A stretch of DNA of 64,000 nt from NCBI GenBank assembly GCA_944739405.2, contig OX123192.2:47916486-47980485 (forward strand), written 5' to 3'. The translations under genes and the position numbers were made by a program. The notes under the pieces are model-generated. The model had not been told where the DNA came from and made no database searches. It saw only the letters and a list, made by a program, of their open reading frames with translations. Every line of letters starts with the position of its first letter. Position 1 is the first letter of the stretch. Below, one piece after another: positions 1 to 10,945 of this stretch. The DNA comes from Euclidia mi (taxonomy: Eukaryota > Arthropoda > Insecta > Lepidoptera > Erebidae).

Positions 1-780
1 TGAATATCATGAATAACATATGCAATGTAACCATAGTTTTCTTATAACCGAGAAAAGGAAGATATCGTTACACATTCAATAGGACATAAAATACTTTACC
101 GATGCATATAACCAGTCAGTATTTGATAGTTTACGATGTCTATGCGTATATTCGGAATAACATTATATCGAAAGGAAGGAATTTCCGGAAAACTTTGCCA
201 AGAAGCCAAATACCAATTTTAAAGTGGGAATTTCGGTAATTTTTGAATAGCTAAAACTTTCATATCTTTTGATAAATGATGTCAATTATAAAAGGTTGGT
301 AATAAGTGATTAGTCCAATATGTCTTTTGCAGTGTGTTTCGTCTATATCATCATTGACTCTTCAAATACTCGTACAAGTATCATCCGATCAACACATTTT
401 ACAAAATTCATCCTATCATAATTAAACGTTTAAATAGGATTACTTCGGTTTTTTGAGGCTAAACCACAAGACAAGATTAGCAAAGGTGCTATTGATAGCA
501 CCTTTGAAATAATAAAAATATCCTTCGGTCGAATACCTAGGAATTTTAAATGTATACTTATGCTATATATGCTATATATTTATATATTTCTTAAAACAAG
601 TGATTGGAAGTGAATAATAAACAAAAACTTAACGAAACTGTGTACCAAAGCATATATGCATACGAAAAACATACGAATATAATTATAAACAACAGAAAAA
701 GTGACTAAAATCTCTATTCAAGTTCAAAGTGACAGTGCAAATTTAATACGGATCAAACGGTCTATAGACATTTTTGCAGC
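1..780. other. A+T-rich non-coding DNA left of LINE A
   Basis: I see no coding frame or RNA gene here. One short perfect hairpin lies at 481-506 (11-bp arms, 4-nt loop). The 5' boundary of LINE A may lie within the last 200 bases, but I could not locate a target-site duplication, so the border is approximate. Confidence 0.5.
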
Positions 781-859
781 ATGAGTCATCGTGAAGAATT
801 TTACTCTACGACTATTAACCAAACGCTAATTTTACGCTAGTAGTACTAAGCAATCGTAG

Positions 860-922
860 CACGGTCAACGACAGACCGACTGTAATAACGACGACGTAGT
901 AATCATCGAGTTCGAATCCCAC
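860..922 (+). promoter_or_regulatory. tRNA-like / B-box-containing leader segment of LINE A
   Basis: Positions 908-920 read GAGTTCGAATCCC, which fits the RNA polymerase III B-box consensus (GWTCRANNC). It lies about 50 bases upstream of the ORF1 start codon. LINE B carries a comparable segment at the same relative place. Whether it drives transcription or is a structural relic is unknown; the A-box half is not clear. Confidence 0.4.
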
Positions 923-970
923 ATATAACAATTTTCAATTTCATATTTGATTTTTGTTAATGAGTGAAGA

Positions 971-2371
971 ATGTCAGACAAAAAGGTTCAACACTATCGC
1001 GAAATTATTGAAAATACTCCAATAACCAGATTTAATTCAACAGGAAATTCTTCACAAAATGTTACTTTTCGAAACAAATCGAAAATTAATATTCCCACAG
1101 AAAATTCTTTTGATGAGTTGTCTGAAGAGTCAGAACCTGAAGATATTGACTACTTGTCCTTAAAAACGACACCTACACAAGAATTAAAAAGAAGATTTCC
1201 CGACTTAAGTAATAACATAATAGATGACATTCGTGAAGTGAGAAAAAAGGTATACAAATTAGAAGAAAAATTGCAGATTGTCGAAAATGAAATAGAAACT
1301 TTGCTACTTGAAAATAGTAAACAACATGAGGAGAAAAAAGAATACAAACTAAGAATCGACCAATTAACAAGAATATGTAAAACAACCACCACAACTAAAA
1401 AAACATGTACAAAATCTGCAAAGAAAAGACTAATTAGGTCGAGATTGGATTTTTCAAGTATTGAAAATGGACAATTACAAAATACACCAACGAAATGCCA
1501 ACAAACGAAACATATACCGCCACCTAGTGGTCAACCTCTGGAACTATACCCTAAAGATCAATCGTGTGTCATGGATCAAGACAGCCGTTTGCATTCCGTT
1601 CTTCCAGTTAGTTCATCAGTGAGCGAAACAGATGGCGTAACGAGTACGACAACAAACAGAAAAATTATACTATTGGGAGATCATGCAAAATTAAGAGGAT
1701 TATCCGCAAAATTTTTACAAACAAGGAATGGTATTCGGGGACATAATTACAAGCCATATTCCCTGATTAAACCAGGGGCCACAAGCAGAGAAATTCTTTC
1801 ACAATGTGACGCTATTGCGAAAAATCTAACCGAGGATGATATTGTTATTCTTCATGTTGGTAGTTATGATTGCAATATTCAAGTATTACATTATAATCTC
1901 AGCTTAATAATAAACAGACTATGTAAAGCGTACATTTATATAACTCCAATTTGTTAAAATCCGCACCTAAATCACTATATGTTAAACCAAACAATTAAGC
2001 TTTGGACTGCACACATAAAAAGATGCACTGTTATTGATTACTTAGTAAATGAAAGAACACATTATTATAATTATATTGATTTTATATGTAACAAGGTCAA
2101 TCTAGGTATTGCTTATAACGAATACAAAAAAAAATATCTATCACCTACAAAAATAAAATTACATCTGCATAAGCCAATTACACATAAGAATAACAGCAGC
2201 CAATTAGACCACGTGAACATAGGGACCAATTATAAGGTGAAAAAGGGCACAATACCATACTATTTTAAAATCACTAAAAAAGCATCTATTTGTTCAGATA
2301 CTGGCAGGGTGACTGGTGGAATGCTTAATAATTCAATTTCAGGTGAGAGCAAAGAGTTTTTTCGAGCCTAA
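971..2371 (+). pseudogene. LINE A ORF1 (coiled coil + SGNH-like segment), one in-frame stop
   Basis: ORF1 proteins of CR1-group LINEs bind RNA and assemble the retrotransposition particle. The frame opens at ATG 971 and runs 328 codons to a TAA at 1955-1957, then continues in the same frame to 2371. Residues about 75-135 are rich in charged heptad-like sequence and look like a coiled coil. They are followed by a basic Lys/Arg/Thr patch (residues 138-160). Residues about 232-300 resemble the SGNH/esterase-like fold of these ORF1s (ILLGD start, GATSREIL, VILHVGSYD), though the usual catalytic serine motif is not evident. The tail overlaps the start of ORF2 by 56 bases in another frame. The stop could be a recent mutation or be read through. 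Confidence 0.75.
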
Positions 2372-5216
2372 TAAAACTAATCGCTTTATTTTATTACATC
2401 AGAATATTCACGGTATATTCTCAAAAAAAGAGCTATTAGAAATCACTCTTGCAGAAATAGATACTAAAACTAGTCCTGATAAATTATGTTTAACTGAAAC
2501 ATTTGTTAAAATGGGTACTGAGCAAAATATTAATATTACTAATTTTGAACTAGGATCATGTTACTGTAGGCAAAATAAACGAGGTGGCTCATGCATACTA
2601 ATCAGGAGAGGCATTTCTTATAAAAAGATATCATGTTTTGATGAGTTTAGGATGACTTACCACTTTGAACTTAGTGCAATTAAGCTTATGGATAATAATA
2701 TAATAATCATATGTATATATAGAATTCCCTCTAAAATTAAACGACATTTAGATTATTTCTTTAACAACTTGGATCTCATGTTGTATAAATATTTATCCAA
2801 ATATTCCAAAAATAGGATTATTTTAGCTGGTGACCTGAATAGCAATTATCTTGACAAACAAAATCAAAACACACGACGATTAATGGATATTTTAACGAAA
2901 TATAATTTAGTCTCGCATATATCTGGACCGACTAGAGATAAAACATGCATTGATCTAATCATCAGTAATTTAGGTGATGCGTCGGGCTCATTATTACCAT
3001 TATATTTATCCGATCATGATACGGCCCAGATTCTCATTTGGTCTGTAGCATCTAAAAGCAAAATACCCAAATTTATCTATAATTTTAGAAGATGTTACTC
3101 AGAGGAAAACTTAAAAAAATACAAACAGTACCTCCCTAGCCTACAGTATTTAAATTGGTACAATCAATCTGACCTTAATTTAGCATTTAATGAATTCTAT
3201 GATTACTTTTGTCTACTCTATTATCTCTGCTTTCTAATAAACAGAATAAAAATTAATTTGACAAATAAAAATAATTGGTTGTCAAGGGGCCTGCGAAAGA
3301 GTTGTGTTTACAAGAGAAAGTTACGCTTTAAATACTATTATTCAAAATGTAAAAAGGATAAATATAAATACATAAAATATGATAAATTATTTAAAAAATG
3401 CATACTCACAGCTAAAAAGCTCAGTAATTCCAGATATGTACTAAATAGTGAAAATACATGTAAGGCGACATGGTCAGTCATTAAGAGTGAGACTAACGGT
3501 ACAATAAATAAAGATTTTGTAACTAAGCTTGTTCATAATAACACAGTTATAACCAGCCCCTTGTCCATAGCTAATGCGTTTAACGACTACTTCATTTCTA
3601 GTACAAACCAAATAAACCATGAAATTAACAATACAAATTAAAAAAATCAACACTCTAACACCATTTTTTTGTCGCCTGTGAATGAGTTTTATATACACAA
3701 GCTGATAATATCTCTAACAAACACAAAATCTGAGGGTTATGATTCTGTATGTACCAAAATCATAAAATCTTGTAGTAGTCAATTGGCTCCCACAATCACT
3801 TTTTTTGTGAATCTGTCCCTACAGACAGGCACGTTTCCAAACAAACTAAAATACTCCGTAATTAAACCATTACACAAAAAAGGAGAAAAGACTGATATAA
3901 GAAATTATAGACCAGTTACTATCTTGCCAATATTTTCGAAAATATTTGAAAAAGTCATGCATGATAAATTAACATCTTTCTTCGACAGGCATGAGATAAT
4001 AGACAAGAATCAGTTTGGCTTTCAAAAAAATAAATCCACTAGGGACGCTATGTTTTTCTTAGTTAATGATATTCTCCAGAAAGTCAATGATAAAGTATAC
4101 ACAACAGTTATGTTCCTTGATATGACAAAAGCATTCGATTTTGTCTCACATAAACTGCTTTTGAAAAAATTAGAACAATATGGTATTAGGGGACCAGCAC
4201 ATAACTGGCTAAAAACCTACCTAGAAGATAGGCTTCAAAGCGTTGATATATCTCAGTTGAACGGTAAGGATTATATACAAACATATAGATCAGATTACAA
4301 AAAAAATGAATTCGGAGTTCCCCAGGGAAGCGTATTGGGACCTCTGCTTTTCCTGGTCTATATAAACGACTTACCTGATGTTATAGAACATAAAACTATA
4401 CTGTTTGCAGATGATGTATCGATTATGGTGACTACAGATAAAAATATGTCAATCAAACAACACGAAACTGACATTTACAATACTCTGACATTAGTTATTA
4501 ATTGGTTAAATAATAATAATCTAAAAATAAATTTATCTAAGACAAATATCATTAATTTTAATAATTTTAATAATAATAATATAATAATTAATTATCATGG
4601 ACATACCTTATCGAATGCAAATTGTGTGACATTTCTGGGAATTATAATAAATTCAAAATTCAATTGGATCGAACAAGTAGAAAAAATTACGAACAAATTA
4701 AATAGTTTTTCATATGCTCTTTACAAATTGGCAAAAGTAACTAACCAAAATACTGCACGAACAGCCTATTTTGCTTATGTTGAATCAATCCTCAGGTATG
4801 GGTTACTTATATGGGGCAACAGCTCACACATACAAAAAGTGTTTTTAGCCCAAAAACGATGCATCAGATCGATTTGCGATATCGCTCCGGACGTATCATG
4901 TCGACCTTTCTTCAAAATGTTGCGAATACTCCCGTTAGCATGTCTTTACATACTTGAAATAGGTAAATTTATAAAACAACATCCAGATTCATTTAAACAC
5001 GCAAAAGATGTCACTCGGCGGGATAATATAAGAAATCCGGATAGGCTTGTTCTAAACATGATACCCAGAACGAGTCGGTTTCAAAACAACTCATACGCCA
5101 TGTGTGTAAAAAATTATAATAAATTACCAAACTTTATAAAAATCCTGCTGATAAATAAGTTTATACCAGCTTTACGTAGTTGCCTCATGCAAAAAAGCTT
5201 TTACTCTATTAAATAA
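2316..5216 (+). pseudogene. LINE A ORF2: APE endonuclease + reverse transcriptase, one in-frame stop
   Basis: This protein nicks target DNA and reverse transcribes the element RNA in place. The frame starts at ATG 2316. Endonuclease motifs are in order: QNIHG (near residue 28), CLTETF, GGSCILI, IYRIPS, AGDLNSN, IDLIISN and LSDHD. A single TAA at 3639-3641 interrupts the frame between endonuclease and RT, and the same frame then runs to 5216. RT motifs follow: NYRPVTILP (near 529), FLDMTKAFD (near 600, motif A), GVPQGSVLGPLLF, and FADD (near 695, catalytic pair intact). The C-terminus has the basic thumb region typical of CR1-like RTs. Without the stop it would be about 966 residues, a normal length. 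Confidence 0.85.
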
Positions 5217-5459
5217 TTTTTATCAAGTAACTAAATGATGAATTATCGGTGTAATGAGTACCTAATTGACCTATTGATGAATAAATATATGACATTGTTA
5301 ACATAAAATATGATCAATGAAATAGATTTAACTTGTTCAATTTATACTGTATGTTCCTACATTTGCATGCTATTTTAAATGGCTAAATGGGCTTGTACTT
5401 TATATTATTATCATACTATGACATCAACATCTGTAATGTACCCTGTTTACAGTAAATAA

Positions 5460-5485
5460 AGATAGTCTATTCTATTCTATGCACG
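5460..5485 (+). repeat. LINE A 3' terminal microsatellite (TATTC)n
   Basis: The 3' UTR (5217-5485) ends with AATAAAGATAG followed by about three TATTC units. A short tandem repeat tail instead of poly(A) is characteristic of CR1-group LINEs and marks the element's right end. Confidence 0.6.
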
Positions 5486-5489
5486 AATG

Positions 5490-5960
5490 AAATAAAACAA
5501 AGCTATAATAAAAACGGAACAAAAGTTACTTTTTTTTTAAATTAATTTAATCAAAATTTTCCACTTGAAGTCAGTTCCGTCAAAATTACTTTGTTTCGTT
5601 AATTAATGCTAATTTTATCTTTTTGCTTGTGGATTAACCCAAGGGTAAAGGTTAAACAATTTTGTTTTTGTTTAGTTAATTTTAAAAACAATGTTGGTTA
5701 GGAAATTAAGTCAAAATATTTGATTTAATATTTATGATCTACTGCTCAGTGATAATTATAATGAGCTCGAGTTAAAGTTTGTTTGTTTGTACCCAAATTG
5801 CAAGCAGTGAGTGAAGGAAAAGGTAAAGCCTGTGAGACGACCCAAGAAAAGTAAACATTACATGGAAACATGACTCACACACATTACGCTCTTGAAAAGA
5901 AAACGGAATTGTAGGAGCATATTACGAGCATGCTTTCGTTTATGACACATTAGTGTCAAA
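5490..5960. other. Non-coding, nothing recognised
   Basis: A+T-rich DNA between LINE A and the first dispersed repeat. No reading frame, tRNA-like or repeat structure that I can name. Confidence 0.4.
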
Positions 5961-5961
5961 T

Positions 5962-6108
5962 CACTCTTAATCATCATCCTCCTAGCGTTATCTCTGTTAG
6001 TACGGGATTTGACTAAAAATTAGTTTTTCCACAGAGCGACTGCCTGTCTGACCTCCGTAACCAAAAAGGATAGCTATATTCCATGGTTTAGTCTGAAATC
6101 GCTACGCA
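5962..6108 (-). repeat. Dispersed lepidopteran retroposon, family R1
   Basis: This segment begins with CATCATCCTCCTAGCG and runs through CACAGAGCGACTGCCTGTC to CCATGGTTTA. A clearly related copy in the same orientation lies at 30100-30242, and the terminal GATGAT-tailed part occurs in opposite orientation at 62735-62812. The tail position puts the retroposon on the minus strand. It is probably a SINE-like family. Full-length boundaries and TSDs were not resolved. Confidence 0.5.
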
Positions 6109-6320
6109 AATTATCGGTTTTCATCGCTATTCTTTGTTCTCAAATGTAGTGAAGTCAGAAGTGCTACCGTTTTCTTATTTTTATTAATTGTTATGTGCAA
6201 AATATGTGAATAAGTATCAAACACACCACATTTTACTAATATTTTTCGGTACTTATAATATAACAATGAAAATATTTTTGACATTAGATCTGGGTTATAA
6301 ATATCCGTTATTTATTTAAT

Positions 6321-7015
6321 ACTAGCCTTTGCCCGCGACTTCGCGCGCGTGAATTCGGGGTTCTCTAGTTATGGTTTATCATCTATGTTCGGGGTAACAC
6401 AAATTTCCTTTACGGCGGATACTTCGATAATTGTCGTTTTAACTGTGTAAGAAATATTACTGCAAAAAGTATTTACACATACAAACTACCTAATACTAAC
6501 ACTTAGTAGTACCAAAGTACTACTGAACTCAGTAGTACTCAAAATGTTATCCGGTATCAGTGACGTTTTGCTAGAGTGGCCAATATGGCGACTCCGATTT
6601 GTCTGTCAGAAGCATTAGAATTTAACAAAATACTCGACAATCCGAATTTTGCGGCTGTATGTTGTCGACTCAAAATCTTTATTATTTTATGTTTTATTAT
6701 TTAGGTAAGGTTTCAATCGAGTCTACCGTACCCCGTGACGAATTTATTAATATAGATTTGACACTGCGATGGTAGCGCAGTCGGTCGGTTCTAATGTGAA
6801 ACATTCCAATGTCAAAAATTACTTACAAATTAAAAATTAACTAAAAAAATCATTTTCCAGTGGACTAAATTGTGAATCTAAACCATTCTCAAGTCCCCTT
6901 GAACACACACAAAAAATTTCATCACAATCGGTCCACTCGTTTAGGAGGAGTTCAGTGACATACACACGCACACAAGAAATATATACACGCTGATTTTTTA
7001 TTGGTTTAGGAAAAA
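6321..7015 (-). repeat. Dispersed repeat family R2
   Basis: The left end reads ACTAGCCTTTGCCCGCG, a motif seen at the end of a very common lepidopteran repeat. The right part (about 6860-6990) matches the reverse complement of 48910-49035, sharing GTCACTGAACTCC and the TTCAAGAGGACTTGAGAATG region on the opposite strand. A short stretch at 6983-7012 also recurs inverted at 8463-8500. No coding capacity seen. It may be one or two adjacent insertions. Confidence 0.5.
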
Positions 7016-7156
7016 AAAACCTCACGTTGGAAAAAATATCTGCTATTCATATTCAAAATCAAAATTTACCTACCACGTAAAATAAAAAAGTTATAAAAGT
7101 TAATAACTCTAGGAAATAAGTAGTAACGTGCGACTCGATCGTCGATCGACTCGTCG

Positions 7157-7232
7157 GCGCGCTGTAGGTACCTAAAACAGCTGTTGACGTCGCGCGACGA
7201 GGTCAACAGCTGTTTTAGGTACAGTACAGCGC
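7157..7232. repeat. Strong palindrome (hairpin)
   Basis: Perfect 21-bp arms at 7168-7188 and 7202-7222 enclose a 13-nt loop that itself contains GTCGCGCGAC. The similarity continues outward with small gaps to about 7157 and 7232. The arms contain the E-box CAGCTG. No coding frame covers it. It may be a TE terminus, a cruciform or a regulatory hairpin. Confidence 0.7.
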
Positions 7233-8462
7233 GTGTAACAGTAGGTAACTAACTACACATAAAACACGTATGAGTCAGCAAAGCACTTCTGCTAGAGCCA
7301 TACTAACGAGAAATGCCATTAATTATTGCGGTAATGTACGTTAACCGTGTAATAATTTGACAACGGCATTAACATTGGCGTTTTTATCTCCAATGATGGG
7401 CATTCACGTTGACGTTTCAAGTGTAGCCACCTACTTTAGCGCGTTAAAAATTATCGCAATAATTATCGCGCTAGCAGACATTGACGTTAGCCGCTAGTGA
7501 GGCCCCGGCATAAGATGTACGGATGGATAGTGATACCTAATTTACGTACTTACGAAACATAAATTAATTACGATGACAACTTCAATAATTTTAAGCACAT
7601 AATAATAATTAAAATAATAAACACATGTAACTAAATAGCTGTACCTACCTATTCCTTCGTAAGTCACAGAAATAAGCTGTGGGTTCACGCAATCATAATA
7701 AACTAGTAGACGAAAAGAAGAACTTATTATTATTTACGTATTAATCGTTGGTACATAGTCATTTTCAATAACTAGTAAAAGCCGAATTTAGGTATTTACT
7801 TATTTCTGGCGTGTTTAAAACATGTTACTTATCAACGTAGGTATTTACGACAAGCAGTAAACAAATCACTTACCTTTCCAGTCTTCTGCTTATATCACAA
7901 TCAATTTACACATTTGCACACACATGTTTCTCGCGTTCTCGTGACTCCGTTTCTTCTTTGCAAAAACAAAAAACACAAATCTTATAACCTCGATCAACTA
8001 ATAAAACCCTATGGAGTCACGTCAGGTTGCGCCCTATCAATCCACTAGCGAACACATCAGTATTGTAAGGATGCACGATTGTAGTTTTATTACGTAACAC
8101 GGACACAGAGTGACGGGAGCGTGATATACGACTGTCCCATTGACCTAATTTCTTAAGACTGAAGGTCAACTTGCGCCCGCACCGCACGGCCGCACCCCGC
8201 CGCGCCCCCGCCTCCCGCTGGCGCCCTGCAGCTGAGGGTGGCGCGCGCGCATGGTGGGGAGCGGGAGGCCGGGAATAACGGTTCAATGACTATTGACTAA
8301 TGCCACCACGATCGCTCGTAGTTCGCCAGTGTGCAGCGAACTGATACTTCGTGTTCTCGTACTATTAAATTAATTAATTTCTCAAGATTTTTTTAGCTTA
8401 CATTTCAAATATTATTAGCTGGTTAGGTTCTATTAACGATAAGTAATAAGATGGCTTTCGCT
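7233..8462. other. Non-coding stretch with a GC-rich patch
   Basis: Mostly A+T-rich. Positions about 8155-8280 form a sharply GC- and CpG-rich island unlike the flanks, with open frames that look like composition artefacts. It could be a fragment of a GC-rich TE, a promoter or a 5' exon. No splice or TE signature was decisive. About 7300-7500 has many ATAATTATCGC-like motifs that hint at a MITE, without clear ends. Confidence 0.35.
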
Positions 8463-8500
8463 CCAAAACCAATTAAAAATCAGCGTGTATATATAAAGAT
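8463..8500 (+). repeat. Short inverted copy of the 6983-7012 segment
   Basis: This 38-base stretch (AATCAGCGTGTATATATA core) is the reverse complement, with few mismatches, of the right end of repeat R2 at 6983-7012. It may mark an inverted-repeat border of an old element spanning 7.0-8.5 kb, or simply be a solo fragment. Confidence 0.4.
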
Positions 8501-8630
8501 ATACAGGACGTCATTGTGAAATGAGAAATATTTGCCCCAAATTTTGGCATCATTTGGGCATATTATTATAACCTTTGCTAAAAATAGTCTTAGAAATACT
8601 CCTACCCACCAAAACGAGTCGAGTGAAAGG

Positions 8631-8679
8631 GAATAAAACGGAGCGGTTACAACGTCTCGGGTTCATTCCTTTTGGCTGT
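8631..8679 (+). repeat. LTR-like direct repeat, copy A, left part
   Basis: Forty-nine bases starting GAATAAAACGGAGCGG match 25011-25061 closely. The match stops at TTTGGCTGT (8671-8679) and resumes at 20345. This shows that copy A was split by the insertion occupying 8680-20344. The canonical TG start of an LTR is not apparent, so the true outer boundary is uncertain. Confidence 0.6.
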
Positions 8680-8897
8680 AGCCCGCCGGCCGTCGTAGCG
8701 AGAGGACGTCGCTTCTCGCAGCGCTCGGGTCTCGCGTTATAAAAATTCCGTGTGCATCACATCACGCTCACGCGGGGACGCCATTATAATTTTGTGTATC
8801 TACCGACTTTCAAGGATTATCACACGGCTCACTACTGATTTCGGTCCTCGGTCTGCCACCAGCGGCAAGCCCCGGGGGCCATATCAGTGGGGGTCGT

Positions 8898-10051
8898 GTG
8901 CCGAGGAGGTCGGCAGAGACCGCGCACGACAGCCCCCCAACCTATTCCACGTACATAACCGCGTCGCGTTCGACCGTCGCGTGCCGTCCGCGTGTCGCCT
9001 CCGCGTCGCGTGGCTCATCGCGACGTGCTAACGCGCCGCGGCATCACCGCGCCGCGCCACAACCGCGCCGCGCCGTCAACATAGCTCGGCGTTCAAACCG
9101 CCGGGTTTCGACCGCCGCGTCTCGACCGCGGTGTTTACTTTTCGCCGCGGTAAGGATGTGGCATTGTAAGATGCCGCCACCATCCCAACAACAATACCCT
9201 CCATCGCGGAAGGCAACCCGCCCGCTGCCTCCGAGACGCAGCATATGGCGCTCTCGTGTCGCTCCGCTCGCCACCATCCAGGCGGGCGTCGAGCGCATGA
9301 TTAACGACCAGCAGGTCAGCCGAGCGCCCCGCACCATCCCACCTCCCCTCATCATGACACCTGGCTTTGGGGGTGAGGACTATTTTGCGGGCAGTCCACT
9401 GCCCGTAACGCCGACACCGACGCCGAGGACGTCCCCAAGGTCATCACCGGTACCAACAAGGCTCTCGGCGCCATCGATGCCTTCGATTGTCGCCACCTCG
9501 AGCGCCAACCCCCTGCAACCCGCGCAGCTCACCCGCGCCGCGCACCCGTTTGCGTGGCCGCAGGCAAGCACCAGCACCGCACCACCGTCTCGCGCCGGGC
9601 AACCGACCGGTGCCATGCAGCGGTCCGGCGTCGTGCCCTCATCCGGCGCTACTCCGGCACTCACCACCGCTGTCACTGCTGCCCCAGCGGCGGTCGTCAC
9701 GCCCGACCAACGCGTCGCAGCCTTGCCACCGCACCTCGTCCCTCTGGCGACATCTGCTGCTCTCCTGCAGATGGCGCCTCAGCAGCGGCGAGAGAAGAGG
9801 CCGCTGACACCCAGTGCACCCAGTGCACCACCACCACCACCGGATAAGCTGGACCAGCCATCCTGCGCGCCGCGATAAACGGCGCCACCGGTGACCATCT
9901 TAGCGGAGAGGTTCCTCTCACCCCCCCAGATGGCCGAGAAGAGGCAGGCGATTTTTACAACGCCGCCCTTCAGCCTAACCAGCATGACCTCGGTCTCCCC
10001 CATGGAGACCGGGCCGTCCTACGCCGCCGTTTGCCACCGTGACCACAGCGG
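8898..10051 (+). pseudogene. Jockey-like ORF1, N-terminal part
   Basis: A long Pro/Ala/Ser/Thr-rich frame opens near 8898; ATG 9157 is an alternative start that would skip a compositionally odd Arg-rich leader. The frame meets a TAA at 9876-9878 and continues in the same frame to the Ty3 insertion at 10051. There are no folded domains, only low-complexity disordered sequence, as in N-termini of Jockey-group ORF1 proteins. The C-terminal half, with RNA-binding motifs, resumes at 16133 beyond the inserted element. Several opposite-strand open frames here are composition shadows. Confidence 0.55.
10048..10051 (+). other. Target-site duplication of the Ty3 element, left copy
   Basis: GCGG directly precedes the 5' LTR and is repeated at 16129-16132 directly after the 3' LTR. 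A 4-bp duplication fits Ty3/gypsy integrases. Confidence 0.7.
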
Positions 10052-10216
10052 TGTAGTGTGTGTGTACAATGTGTACTAGCCCATCGTATGTATACTATAT
10101 AGATAAGTATTGATACACTCTATATAATCTGTATTCGCATATATTTTAGATCAGTAATAAATGTTATTACACGAGCTATAGTCGTTTCCTTCATCTCCCG
10201 AACTCACCACCTTATA
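10052..10216 (+). repeat. 5' LTR
   Basis: 165 bp from TGTAGTGTG to CACCTTATA, identical by eye to 15964-16128. The ends are TG...TA rather than the usual TG...CA; boundaries are fixed by the flanking GCGG duplication and the abutting primer site. An AATAAA occurs near 10157, a possible polyadenylation signal. Confidence 0.9.
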
Positions 10217-10234
10217 TGGCGACCCTGCCATGTA
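10217..10234 (+). promoter_or_regulatory. Primer-binding site
   Basis: TGGCGACCCTGCC begins immediately after the 5' LTR. It has the TGG start expected for annealing to a tRNA CCA end. Resemblance to the TGGCGACC primer sites of mdg1-type elements suggests an arginine tRNA primer; this is not verified against a tRNA set. Confidence 0.7.
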
Positions 10235-10270
10235 CGGGCGTCGGCTCAAATTCGGTCGCGCGCCGCGTAT

Positions 10271-10648
10271 TTGTTGTATAGAGACATTTTAAAGACATTG
10301 TCGATACAAAGACATTTGTTCTACCAAAATGTGTCGTTTAATCTTGAGAAGGATGAAGTGTTTATCACCCAAAACACCTCAGGTGGTTCAAATTCTGCAT
10401 CAGTACAAGAATACCATCTGACAACTATAAGCATAGTGTTGGTCATTATATGTACTATACTCGGCATCGCTGGATTATATACCCTGTACAATCTCTACAA
10501 AAACTGCCACCATTCCTGGATCAGAAGTGAATTTTTGACCCAACGTTTGACACGATCTTTTCGACATGCGGAGATGCGTGCGTGCTACGCATGTAACGAT
10601 CAGCAGCGACCACGTCGGCAGGAACCGAAGGATCCCAACGAGTGCTAA
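10271..10648 (+). CDS. ORF0: small single-pass membrane protein frame upstream of gag
   Basis: This frame, about 125 codons and ending TAA at 10648, lies between the primer site and gag. It contains N-T-S (a possible N-glycosylation site), then a hydrophobic segment of about 22 residues (TISIVLVIICTILGIAG core, near residues 52-73), then a basic Cys/His/Trp stretch (NLYKNCHHSWIR) and an Arg-rich tail. It therefore looks like a type I or III single-pass membrane protein. No in-frame ATG exists: the frame is open from 10103 inside the LTR and the nearest usable start would be a TTG at 10271, so a non-AUG start, splicing or a lost start is implied. It is not a canonical Ty3 protein. Function unknown. 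Confidence 0.55.
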   Translation: MLYRDILKTLSIQRHLFYQNVSFNLEKDEVFITQNTSGGSNSASVQEYHLTTISIVLVIICTILGIAGLYTLYNLYKNCHHSWIRSEFLTQRLTRSFRHAEMRACYACNDQQRPRRQEPKDPNEC

Positions 10649-10945
10649 ATGTGCGTATAATTGCGTAAAAAATGAAAAAGCGTATTTCAGTGCGTATAAG
10701 ATAAAAGTGAAAAGCCAATTTCAGTGCGTATAAAATAAAAGTGCTAGAACGTATATCAGTGCGTGATGGTAAAAGGTATTTTTTTTTAACATGGTAATCT
10801 TATCGGTGAGGTAATTTTCATAATAGGTATGTCCTTAGATATTAAGCGTTATTTCCCAAATTTTCTTTCCCTTATTGTTTTGTGGATTTATATCTAATAA
10901 CTAATAGTATGAACATTTTCTTTATATAACTACAAAGGTTCTTTC

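Larger units (their letters stand above)
780..5485 (+). mobile_element. LINE A: CR1-like non-LTR retrotransposon
   Basis: This is a two-ORF non-LTR retrotransposon with a 5' leader, an ORF1 with coiled coil and SGNH-like segment, an APE-type endonuclease plus reverse transcriptase ORF2, and a short 3' UTR. The 3' UTR ends in a tiny TATTC repeat rather than poly(A), as in CR1-group elements. It is almost complete: each ORF has only one in-frame stop and no frameshift. The 5' end is approximate. Its closest relative in the window is LINE B at about 53.1-56.7 kb, which shares both ORF1 architecture and RT motifs. Clade assignment within the CR1 group is an inference. Confidence 0.85.

Noticed and set aside
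1150..1394. Minus-strand open frames opposite LINE A ORF1
   Set aside because: Low-complexity Phe/Leu/Ser shadows of an A-rich coding strand, no motif.
9044..10003. Several minus- and plus-strand frames in the GC-rich Jockey-like ORF1
   Set aside because: High GC content removes stop codons in all frames; only one frame continues consistently toward the zinc-knuckle part.
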